64,000 nucleotides of DNA from Limnoperna fortunei (lineage: Eukaryota > Mollusca > Bivalvia > Mytilida > Modiolidae). The translations under genes and the position numbers were made by a program. The notes below the pieces were generated by a model. The model was not told the DNA's origin, did not search any database, and was given only the letters and a program-made list of their open reading frames with translations. Positions 58,301 through 64,000 of this stretch are shown piece by piece. Location of the stretch: NCBI GenBank assembly GCA_944474755.1, contig OX104114.1, positions 46,627,070 to 46,691,069 of the forward strand, written 5' to 3'. Positions within the stretch are counted from its first letter, which is position 1, and each line of letters opens with the position of its first letter.

Positions 58301-61300
58301 TGCTAAAAAAACATATAACAATAAAAATGCAAATGCCAACACTTATTTCAAAAAAACAAAGTAAACCGGATGCTTTCGCATAATGCAACTTTTCCCTGTT
58401 GTCCACCCACTTCTCCCTGTCAGCCACCTAAAAGAGAAGTGACTTAAGCTTCTCCCTATAACTTTGAACCATTATGAGCCCTGATTGTTATTGACTTTAC
58501 CAGTGTTTAACCAAAAATGTCCAGATAATAAAGTGTTGATAAGCATAAAGATTTAGAATAAATAGGAAGACAATAGACTATTTTTTTTTTGCCTCATACA
58601 TGCATTTGATTCCAACTGGTCCATTCCTCTCCGAAAAATGCATCTTTCTGTATGATACAGGAATCATTTGCCTGGAAAGGTTTAATAATGCCAAAAAGAA
58701 CATATAAATGTATGCTTAAAATATCTGTGCAAAAATCCAGAAAAATAAAGTTGAATCTATTTAAGGACTACTTTTTACACAGGTAGTCATACAATGTAGC
58801 AGAAAAATTGACCACAATTTAATTTTATTATCCTCAAGTTCTACTAACAGACCTGAATCATCATCAATACCAAGTTTGGTTCAAATTTACACTGACATAC
58901 ACTGCATACATATAATAACTCTATACATGTATGAATATCATACAATGCTGAACACAAACTATGCAATGATGGAAAAAAATAGAGATCAAATAAAGAAATT
59001 AGTTATTTAGATAAATTTTTTGGGGATGCTTTGGGCAGTTTGTGGCACAAAGCCTCCAAGTATAGTCCTAGGGGAGCATAGAGGAAGGATTACCACATGT
59101 ATAAATATACATTATAGCTCACATAAAAACCTTGCATTATGATTAGCCATGTACATCAGGCTATGTATACGTCTACAGCCGTATACATAAAGCAAATATT
59201 TATCCTGTATGGCGCCCCTGTGATAACTAATAATCATGGCCGCCTTCGCTTTGCTTTTATTGCAAAATTTCTGCAAGCGCAACAATGTCTAACCTGAACA
59301 TGTTTTAAATGGCGTAAATAAAATGATATGTAATATATTCATTTAAATAACCATCCTCACAAGCTAGGGTTTCTGTGTCCACTTGTGTCAACAAAACCCT
59401 GACAAACTTAGCTAGAAAATTCCCTGGCTAGAAGTCACTATTTTGATTGGCTACATCATACACTGTACCTTAATGTAGATTATCAAAAGCTCATTTTCAT
59501 TCACGACTTGGTTAGGGGCCATCCCGATGTTGATTGTAAATAAACCAAACGGATGTGTTGCATAGACCATGTGTATTTTATACAGTAGTGTTAATAGTTT
59601 GTTATTACCGCGTTACTAGTATTTATTATTTGCGTTACGTTTTCTTCACATTAGAATGAGTAAGAATGACTACTGCCAAACACTTGCTTCTTTCAAGCAA
59701 TATCATAAGTTGATATTTTGAAGGATTGACGTCTTACGAAAATCTTCTAGCCCAGGAATTTCATAGCTAAGTTTGTCAGGGTTTCGTTGACACATGTACA
59801 TGTGGACACAATAACCCTGACTTGTGAGGATGTTAAATAACAGAAAGCAAGGAAATTAAGAAATAAAACTACTGAAATATCAGCAATAGAAAGGACTGGG
59901 GGAGTAGGATCTTTTAATTCACTTAAAAATCAACTGCCACCTACACACATCAATTAAGACCAATACAAGCTCCAATTTTTCCACCGATCACTATCTTCAA
60001 CAGAAATTGAATTTGGTGCTTTGCAAACTTTAACCTTGACACTTCCAAGGTTAAGGATACAATTGGGTTATTTATTTAACAGTAGACATTTTGCATTTAG
60101 AAAAAATAATTTTTCACTTTTACTTAATATATAAAAAGTTTTTATTATGTTTATTAATTTGATGTTGAACAAAAATATTAATTGTTTAAATAAAAACTTT
60201 TGTTATAAATCCAGAATGAGCTTCAATCTTCGATGGGATGACAAAAGGAAATTATATTGTATATATTTAGATTTTATCAATAATAACATAATTTGACAAT
60301 TACCTGAAAATAATTTTATTTTATAAAAACTACTCATTCAAAATGCATTTTAAAAAATATTATGCATTCACTTAAAAGGTATATTGCCAAAGAAATACGG
60401 ATAAATTTAACATGTTTCGAAAAGACATAACGGCTATATCTTATATATTTTTTCCAGATAAATATTTTTAATTAAAGATGTGAGCTGTAATATAATAGTT
60501 ATTCCAGTCTTAGACAAGGTATATAATGTCACATTCACTTCTTAGGACGTATATTCCATTCACCTTTAGCTCATGGAATATAAATCCAAAGCCATGAATG
60601 ATGGGATTATCTACCTGTCTATGACCAGAATAACATATAATAAAATATAAATATACACTTTTTATATAAATATATAACTGTACAACAAAAAATAAAATAC
60701 TAGACTCACTAATAATGATAATAAAGCTGTCCTATTTTTGATGCTACTTCTCCTATCTGCCATCTTTTTAACCCATACTTAGAATCCAGGATTTGTCTGA
60801 AAGAAAAATTCAAACACCTATATCAGGCGACCAGGTTAAATGCTTATTTGTTTTAATGTCTTGTACCAACAGAAATGGAGTGTCTTATGGGACAAATGGA
60901 AAAAATAGTTTCAAATCTGCTATCCACATGATCCATGATACAAATTCTTTCTTTTCATGAAAACAAAAAAAATATTTCAACATGTATTTTGTAAGCTGAT
61001 ACCACAGCTCTATAAGTTTGTAAATGGGAAGTGGTAGTCAGAGAGGTCTAAAAATGAATCCTATGATCCATTATACTTGTATTGTATATTGACTTCTTTG
61101 ATTTAAAGGATGTAAAGGGAACTAGCTTAATGATAAACTGACGTAAGTATAAAATATCTTTAAAAACTAGTTGCTTTATCTTCTTTTTTTTCATCATTTT
61201 GGCATTTACATGTGTACTGTATGAAGTTTGACAGTCTCTACAAGTGTATTATGTTTGTCATCATCTACATGTGTATTAAAACTTGTCAGCCCCTTCTTGT

Positions 61301-63302
61301 GTATTAAAACTTATCAGCCTCTACATGGGTATTATGTTTGTTTGCCTCTACATATGTATATATGTATCAAGTTTAACAGCCTCTGCACATGTGTTATGTT
61401 TGTTAGACTCTACAAGCCTACATCCACATGTGTATGAAGTTTGACAGACTCTGCATGTGTATGTCTGTCAACCTCTATATATGTTACTTAAATTTGTTTG
61501 CATCCACAAATGTATTAAGTTTGTCTGCCTCTACATGTGTTTTAAGTTTGACAGCCTCGGCATGTGAATGTTTGTCAACCTCTATATATTAATTGTGTTT
61601 GCCTTCACAAATGTATTAAGTTTGTCTGCCTCTAAATGTATATGAAGTTTGACAGCCTCTATATGTGTATTAAGTTTGTCCACCTCTGCATGTGTGTTTT
61701 GTTTTTCCCAATCTACATGTGTATTAAGTTTGTCAGCCCCTCAAGTGCATTAAGTTTGTCAGCCCTTACAAGTGTATAAAGTTTGTCAACCCCTACAAGT
61801 GCATTAAGTTTGTCAGCCCCTACAAGGGTATTAAGTTTGTCTGCATTTACATGTATGAAGTGTGATCACCTCTACATATGAATGAAGTTAGACAGCCTCC
61901 GCATGTGTGTTTTGTTTTTCCACATCTACATGTGTATTAAGTTTGTATATTAAGTTGTGTATTATGTTTGTCCACCTCTACATATGTATTAAATTTTCTG
62001 ATCTACATGTGTATGAAGTTTGACAGCCACTACATTTGTATGAAACTTGACAGCCTCGGCATGTGTGTTATGTTTTTTCACATCTAAATGTGTATGAAGT
62101 TTGTCAGCCCCTTCAAGTGTATTAGGTTTGACAGCCTCTACATGTGTTTTATGTTTGACATCCTCTACAAGTGGTAAAGGGAGACCACTATTGTTAAGGA
62201 ATACATTATTTTGCTAAGTCAGATAACTCTACTAGTATACTACACTTATAGCTTAAATGTTGGTAGATTTTCCATTTTCACAGTTACATAGTGGGCAGCC
62301 AACCTATGTACACTCTAAATTGACTTCTTTTTTTTTTAAATAGTGAACATATACTAGTAATAGTACATGCATGTGCTTATCTGTTTTTTTTAATGCATAA
62401 CTTTAAATTTCTCTAAATATATCAAATGAAATTGCATGTCCTTGCAGGGATTCAAAGTTTCTCCTGCCCATTTCAGTTATTTTTCATCCCTTCTGAAATG
62501 ACCCAATTCCAGGGTAGTGGATATTTCTTGTCTGATTAAATAATGCAATGATTATTTTTGTTAAAATCATTTCAATAGAATTTAAAATTTGAATTAGGTT
62601 TTTTCCAAATTTTCACCTGTGAATTAACGGTCACACTGATGCATTTGTAGTGTACAAATTTGAACATAAGTTTTTCATTATCAGTTTTTATATTTTTTTT
62701 TGAAATATTACATGGAAACAATCTGTATTATTTTTAAATATCTTCGATCTCTAGAATTGTTTCAAAATGTTCTACAGAAAGATGAAACAGATCTGTACTA
62801 ATAATTAGATCGTCATCTGTTGATATTGTTACGTAATAACCAAGGGTGTGAAAAGCAATTATGCTAACTCAATAAACAGACATCACATGACAGGAAATCA
62901 GCTTAGGAGTGATTTTTATAATTAATTATTTCTATCTAGGAGGTACCAACAAAACAATATTTATATTATTGACAAAGTAAAACATGACATTTTTGGATGA
63001 TTGTCAGACTATATAAGCAATCATGTCGGCAAATATGACAGATTGCAGACCCTCGAGTCCAGTCTAAAGGGTGTGGAGCAATAACAAGCTAGAAGTTCGG
63101 CCTACCCTGTGCCTGCCACCATTGAGGACAAGTAGAACATCTACATAAGCTGTAGTGACAATTTTAATTCTTATTTTGTGAAGTAGACACTGGTTATTGT
63201 ACATACCTGTGCTGCTGCTGAAACTTCCAGAGTTTAGTGTAAACATCAAAAGTTCTACCAAAATATGACTGCCATTGTTTGTGCCCATACTGGGGCAGAT
63301 CT
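34240..63302 (-). CDS. SCAI: SCAI protein (suppressor of cancer cell invasion), 3' part
   Basis: Fourteen minus-strand exons (63302-63207, 60796-60710, 54545-54447, 51526-51430, 49482-49384, 48743-48591, 47676-47512, 47383-47203, 46504-46408, 45964-45883, 45628-45556, 40887-40714, 39445-39345, 34398-34240) join in frame for 553 residues and a stop. Landmarks match animal SCAI in order: KYGLKRWQIGE, YLNEAFSFYSAIR, VKFSELTLDMFR, NPHKYLLYKP, LHPGDLYPYTRKPLF, NLFGQPVVC, SPLMAF and EHPTLCKIVLDLA. In vertebrates SCAI is a nuclear protein that restrains MRTF-SRF transcription and acts with 53BP1 in double-strand-break repair. Vertebrate SCAI is ~600 residues, so only the N-terminus lies outside. Introns are unusually rich in repeats. 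Confidence 0.95.
34463..36362 (+). mobile_element. Repetitive element family A (GAGGCTCC hairpin), copy 1
   Basis: Begins CTAGAGGCTCCCAGGAGCCT, a self-complementary hairpin, followed by GTATCGCTCACCTGAACC. The interior holds tandem ~500-bp units: the phrase GGGGAATAACTCTTAAACGG recurs at about 34900, 35402 and 35904. A nearly identical 5' part is present at 63496-64000. The hairpin start and tandem core resemble nonautonomous Helitron-associated elements of bivalves (pearl/HINE type). The 3' end is not clearly defined. Confidence 0.8.
36416..37092 (+). mobile_element. Repetitive element family B (GTCTCGCC), copy 1
   Basis: Begins ACAAGTGTGGACACAG, then GTCTCGCCTGAATTCCGC. Tandem units of ~125-147 bp follow (each with TATTGTCATCCTACCATGC, AGAGGAACTGTCGTAACCC and GTGAAATTGAGGTCAAGG). 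It ends with the hairpin GTCTCGCCTCCAGCGAC ... GTCGCAGGCGAGACAA. Subterminal GTCTCGCC and GGCGAGAC are complementary. The design matches pearl-type elements; the frame at 36925-37122 is internal. Confidence 0.82.
37802..38544 (+). mobile_element. Repetitive element family C (TACCCCCGC), single copy
   Basis: Begins ACTAGACAAAGTCAATCTAG (hairpin), then GCTGATACCCCCGC. Four ~150-160-bp tandem units follow (phrase TTCGTGGACTGTGACCTTG at about 37865, 38014, 38175, 38336), then an ACGGACGGACGG run, and it ends GTCGAGCGGGGGTATAA, the complement of the subterminal TACCCCCGC. Confidence 0.85.
39345..39445 (-). CDS. SCAI: SCAI exon
   Basis: Acceptor TGTCCACAG, donor GTAGGT. Reads DHAYIQFLGDDFLRLIMLRF, then VFCYIVLILHRGFK. 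Confidence 0.95.
39446..40713 (-). other. SCAI intron with SINE
   Basis: A reverse-oriented SINE relic lies at about 39605-39800 (tail complement GTTTGTTTG, then AGCAATTTTTCAGCAATATC). A C/T homopolymer run occurs near 40082. No gene. Confidence 0.7.
40714..40887 (-). CDS. SCAI: SCAI exon
   Basis: Acceptor TATCTTTCAG, donor GTAAAA. Reads DQNQKGKLFTLFLHSPLMAF, then WEKCQAQVNKFMAEASKLF and VKSRSI. Confidence 0.95.
41479..41883 (+). mobile_element. Repetitive element family D (GGGCCCCGC), single copy
   Basis: Begins ACTAGATATCAGT, then the hairpin GAGATGATTCCCATCTC and TTTGGGCCCCGC. Two ~170-bp units follow (each with CCATGGTATGCGACACAT and AAAAGTTACAGCCCG), then an ACGGACGG run. It ends CCGCCACAAAGTGGCGGGGC and CCTAA, complementary to the subterminal GGGCCCCGC. 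Confidence 0.85.
42646..42912 (+). CDS. Uncharacterised ORF in SCAI intron
   Basis: An 88-codon plus-strand frame, opposite to SCAI. A second ATG (MAEVKFALNVYHLPSP) has a good context (CCCATGGCGG). Composition is polar and mixed, with no domain recognised and no clear splice sites. It may be chance. Confidence 0.12.
   Translation: MFRSSPMAEVKFALNVYHLPSPTNCQLELKDFKNNVISNSANAMIWQYISLQWKTNQLIIELVLFPNRHYLSLQIKLFQVHTKKENGS
43380..43715 (-). CDS. Uncharacterised ORF in SCAI intron, repeat-borne candidate
   Basis: A 111-codon minus-strand frame with protein-like composition (VLLKVRLPTVNRLGKNLFYN, GKWNYVCARVF, HRKFFQTEWEKHQNGL). It also lies inside the SCAI intron on the same strand. The frame is not needed to continue SCAI, since flanking exons join without it. 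It may be a fragment of a mobile element; family not recognised. Confidence 0.25.
   Translation of the reverse strand: MVRHHDEFHQPQIQVRQTGQFKFNFYNSLVFSSFRNCDYEKIRIDNLPTENEYFFSVLLKVRLPTVNRLGKNLFYNGKWNYVCARVFSNSRIKNGHRKFFQTEWEKHQNGL
45556..45628 (-). CDS. SCAI: SCAI exon
   Basis: Acceptor TTAATTGTAG, donor GTAAAG. Reads SFPNLFGQPVVCFLSPEQVP, then HAMQ. Confidence 0.95.
45883..45964 (-). CDS. SCAI: SCAI exon
   Basis: Acceptor TTCCTTTCAG, donor GTAAGT. Reads LHPGDLYPYTRKPLFLIVDS, then DNSSAFQ, a hallmark segment of SCAI. Confidence 0.97.
45965..46407 (-). other. SCAI intron
   Basis: AT-rich, nothing recognised. Confidence 0.7.
46408..46504 (-). CDS. SCAI: SCAI exon
   Basis: Acceptor TTGTTTTCAG, donor GTATGA. 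Reads AFDLGGVICNSRKDADIINK, then RRPAMLKEMN. The donor is weak, but the phase fits the next exon, which completes a cysteine codon (NCLHPGD). Confidence 0.92.
46505..47202 (-). other. SCAI intron with recent 43-bp duplication
   Basis: Contains an exact 43-bp tandem duplication at 46833-46920 (unit starts TTTGCTGAACCTCAAATGG). Otherwise AT-rich, with no gene. Confidence 0.8.
46833..46920. repeat. Exact 43-bp tandem duplication
   Basis: Two apparently identical copies head to tail, the second beginning at 46876. It must be very recent, or an assembly artefact. Confidence 0.9.
47203..47383 (-). CDS. SCAI: SCAI exon
   Basis: Acceptor AAATTTTACAG, donor GTGTGT. Reads ENGDKNSKRDNPHKYLLYKP, then TYSQLNTFLASGFKELPP and MLLYLSADGSPG. 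A core conserved region. Confidence 0.95.
47512..47676 (-). CDS. SCAI: SCAI exon with duplicated 3' end and two donors
   Basis: Acceptor AATTTTCAG. Reads VKFSELTLDMFRVLQTLERE, then a variable tail holding two tandem 13-residue units, SPAPGRPPFVSGP and SPAPHIPTFVSKV (the last two residues of the second unit fall beyond the donor). Each 39-bp unit contains CCTTTGTAAGT, so splicing can end the exon at 47512 (55 residues) or 47551 (42 residues), both in frame with the next exon. Confidence 0.9.
47677..48590 (-). other. SCAI intron
   Basis: A stretch at about 48270-48400 (GGGGTATAACTCCTATAAAG, AGTCATC) echoes family A at low similarity. No gene. Confidence 0.6.
48591..48743 (-). CDS. SCAI: SCAI exon
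   Basis: Acceptor TTTTTTACAG, donor GTAATT. Fifty-one residues, including NDVDPNYFLLSHRLTP and YLTLQEIIIVGNTADQ. This is one of the less conserved parts of the protein. Phase 0 at both ends. Confidence 0.9.
48744..49383 (-). other. SCAI intron
   Basis: AT-rich, no gene or repeat recognised; short frames on both strands are not convincing. Confidence 0.6.
49384..49482 (-). CDS. SCAI: SCAI exon
   Basis: Acceptor TTATTGTAAG, donor GTACTT. Reads ELQAQIEDYTLTYEPEDQME, then WTLVVGEINAFLE. Phase 0 at both ends. Confidence 0.92.
49572..51252 (+). mobile_element. Repetitive element family B, copy 2
   Basis: Same start (ACAAGTGTGGACACAG), tandem units and 3' hairpin (AGCGACTTTCGTCGCAGGCG) as the copy at 36416, but with more internal units. 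Excluding the nested MITE and one copy of its target duplication, it is about 990 bp, against 677 bp for copy 1, so unit number varies between copies. Its terminal stem is partly decayed (GTCTATCC in place of GTCTCGCC). Confidence 0.85.
50107..50791. mobile_element. 685-bp TIR element with perfect 9-bp TSD
   Basis: The left end TAGCTACAATAATGTAGC continues into TCC and, after a short T/A stretch, GGACGGAGCTACAAAG and CCCATTACTCGTAATGG. The right end is the complement. The last ~40 bp of the right end (AAAGGAGCTACATTATTG) are present twice in tandem. The perfect direct repeat CTAGTCACC (50098-50106, 50792-50800) flanks it. The termini are themselves near-palindromic. No transposase is encoded. 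The 9-bp duplication with long TIRs suggests a Mutator-like nonautonomous element. Confidence 0.9.
51430..51526 (-). CDS. SCAI: SCAI exon
   Basis: Acceptor AATTTCAG, donor GTTTGT. Reads SDLMVKKLRFYARFIVVCLL, then LKRMKLVKDLVK. Confidence 0.93.
52158..52541 (+). mobile_element. Repetitive element family E
   Basis: Begins with the hairpin GTGTCCATGGGACAC, then AGATGCTCCCAC. Two ~173-bp units follow (TGAAGTCCCAAACAG, GTAGTTGTCCAACAGG, ACTGAACCACCCTGCC), each ending near a CGGACGGACA or CGGATGGACG run. Same overall design as families A-D. Confidence 0.75.
53228..54071 (+). mobile_element. Repetitive element family F (TACCCCACGC)
   Basis: Begins near CTCTGCAGAACAAATAAAG, then the perfect palindrome GTGAGCATGCTCAC and ATACCCCACGC. 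Five degenerate ~140-190-bp units follow (phrase CATAAAATTCTGATCAGTAG). It ends TTGCGTGGGGTATAATAA, complementary to the subterminal TACCCCACGC. Confidence 0.82.
54140..54446 (-). repeat. Repeated splice-donor-like motif next to a SCAI exon
   Basis: On the minus strand the sequence after the exon's donor repeats TGTAGAAAGGTAAATT-like units, at least five clear and several diverged copies, each containing AAAGGTAAAT, the same motif as the genuine donor at 54447. Spacing is ~20-30 bases near the exon and looser further away. Confidence 0.7.
54447..54545 (-). CDS. SCAI: SCAI exon
   Basis: Acceptor TTCTTTAAG, donor GTAAAT. Reads LRTSETNYLNEAFSFYSAIR, then NRGYYSKANKEE. The donor motif AAAGGTAAATT is repeated many times just downstream in the intron (see findings). 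Confidence 0.95.
56430..57131 (+). mobile_element. Repetitive element family B, degenerate copy 3
   Basis: Recognisable by GCATTCCGCATCAGTCATG at the start, units with ACCAAATATTGTCATC and GTGAAATTGAGGTCAAG, and GCTGCTGCCATATT near the end. Considerably more diverged than the other two copies; the terminal hairpin is lost. Confidence 0.75.
57808..58002. repeat. 33-bp tandem repeat, about 6 copies
   Basis: Unit CAGACATTGGTGACATCAG plus TTTATGTCAAGTCA, with only a few substitutions. Since 33 is a multiple of three, it yields a repetitive open frame that is not a gene. Confidence 0.93.
59352..59832. mobile_element. 481-bp MITE with perfect 9-bp TSD
   Basis: Ends CATCCTCACAAGCTAGGG and, in complement, CATCCTCACAAGTCAGGG, with inverted similarity continuing inward ~90 bp (TTCTGTGTCCAC, ACCCTGACAAACTTAGCTA). 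The perfect 9-bp direct repeat TTAAATAAC flanks it (59343-59351, 59833-59841). It shares termini with the 65-bp element at 1487. No coding capacity. Mutator-like by duplication length and TIR type. Confidence 0.9.
60710..60796 (-). CDS. SCAI: SCAI exon
   Basis: Acceptor TTTCTTTCAG, donor GTGAGT. Reads QILDSKYGLKRWQIGEVASK and then IGQLYYHYY, nearly identical to vertebrate SCAI as I recall it. Confidence 0.95.
60797..63206 (-). other. SCAI intron with a long degenerate array
   Basis: About 61225-62170 is the 27-34-bp repeat listed separately. The rest (60797-61220, 62180-63206) is AT-rich with no gene recognised. Confidence 0.7.
61225..62170. repeat. Degenerate ~27-34-bp tandem array
   Basis: About 30 units of the type CTACATGTGTATTAAG plus TTTGTCAGCCC or TTTGACAGCCT, with much substitution and length variation. 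The frame at 61228-61437 is a by-product. Confidence 0.88.
63207..63302 (-). CDS. SCAI: SCAI exon (first in window)
   Basis: Acceptor TTTTTTGCAG, donor GTATGT. Reads DLPQYGHKQWQSYFGRTFDV, then TKLWKFQQQH. Starts with the last base of a codon and ends with two bases of the next, so at least one coding exon lies to the right of the window. Confidence 0.85.
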
Positions 63303-64000
63303 CTGCAAAAAATAGGTTTTTAGAAATAACAGCAAAATAAATACAGTAATGCGTTCTTTGAGCAAATTGAAATTTTTCCCATCTTATTTAATCACATGAC
63401 CCCGCCCCCCCCCCCCCCCAATAAAAACAGGATACCATGATATACATCGTAGATGAATTTCTGAAAGTTGCATTAAACTCCATTAAAACAAAAAACTAGA
63501 GGCTCCTAGGAGCCTGTATCGCTCACCTGAACCTGAAACCAAACAACCCTTTTTTATCCAGCTTTTCTTTGCTATAAGGAATTGCCCAACACTTCTGCAA
63601 AAATCATTTTTACCTTTTAAGGGAAATAACTCCTATAAGGAGCTTGTGATGCTTAGAGGGAAAAGGGAGGTTCACTTCAAATTTGCTGTACCTGTTATAC
63701 TTTTTTTTACTATCAGTCAAAAACTCTCTCAACCAACCCCCCTTTTTTTTCATTATTTCTATTTTAATCCAATGTAGCTATGTAGGTAGTCAGGTGTCAT
63801 GATTTGCACAATTTTGGTAGAGGACATCCTAAAGATGATGTGTGCAATGTTTCAAAGCAGTCCTTTCATTGGTTTAAGAGGAGAAGATTTTTTAAAATCA
63901 AGTAAAATTGATTAAAAAAATGTTCAAGGAGAATAATTCCTAAATGGTCCATCAGACAATCTTTACCCTAAAGCCGATTTTGTAGCCCTCATAGAGCAGA
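63303..64000 (-). other. SCAI intron to window edge
   Basis: Contains a SINE 3' fragment (about 63402-63490: long C run, AATAAAAACAGG, GTTGCATTAAACTCC) and then the start of family A copy 2. The intron continues beyond the window. Confidence 0.8.
63496..64000 (+). mobile_element. Repetitive element family A, copy 2 (cut by window edge)
   Basis: Begins CTAGAGGCTCCTAGGAGCCT and follows the copy at 34463 closely along its length, in the same orientation. Runs off the right edge. Confidence 0.88.

Larger units (their letters stand above)
54546..60709 (-). other. SCAI intron, 6.2 kb
   Basis: Contains a degenerate family B copy (56430-57131), a 33-bp tandem repeat (57808-58002) and the 481-bp MITE (59352-59832). 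The remainder is AT-rich and without recognised genes. Confidence 0.7.

Overview
The window is AT-rich eukaryotic DNA. It has short spliced exons, canonical GT-AG borders, tRNA-derived SINEs and many internally repetitive mobile elements. The repeat style and the proteins (SCAI, a fibrinogen-related lectin-like protein) suggest a bivalve mollusc, possibly a mussel. This is an inference from recalled repeat types and was not tested by a search. There are no prokaryotic features.

Layout. 1-15 kb holds no convincing host gene. It contains a decayed Tc1/mariner transposon (1069-2766, with a 65-bp hairpin MITE inside it), a SINE with a perfect 14-bp target duplication (5184-5452), and a ~2.4-kb satellite of ~53-bp units (11.3-13.8 kb) that seems to have grown out of the 5' end of a SINE. 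15.7-18.0 kb (+) holds a two-coding-exon gene for a small single-pass receptor-like protein: signal peptide, EGF-like domain, fibronectin-III-like region, membrane helix, basic tail. An 84-bp minisatellite starts right after its stop. 18.9-22.8 kb is mobile-element debris: a TIR element, a 109-bp palindrome, a SINE and a broken Penelope-like reverse transcriptase. 23.0-27.2 kb (-) is a complete five-exon gene for a 302-aa type II membrane protein with a fibrinogen C-terminal domain. 27-34 kb is mostly noncoding, with a few weak ORFs.

34.2 kb to beyond the right edge is the minus-strand SCAI gene. Fourteen exons join in frame for 553 residues plus stop; the N-terminus lies outside the window. 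Exon order and phases were worked out by hand from splice sites and remembered similarity to vertebrate SCAI. Its introns are packed with at least six families of short elements that share one design (5' hairpin, internal tandem units of ~150-500 bp, complementary subterminal motifs), like the bivalve pearl/Helitron-associated elements. They also hold two MITEs with perfect 9-bp target duplications (Mutator-like).

The three host genes are unrelated and do not form a cluster with a common function. The most unusual observations are the SINE-head satellite, the set of hairpin/tandem-core element families, the 9-bp-duplication MITEs, and a 39-bp tandem duplication in a SCAI exon that copies its splice donor and predicts isoforms differing by 13 residues.
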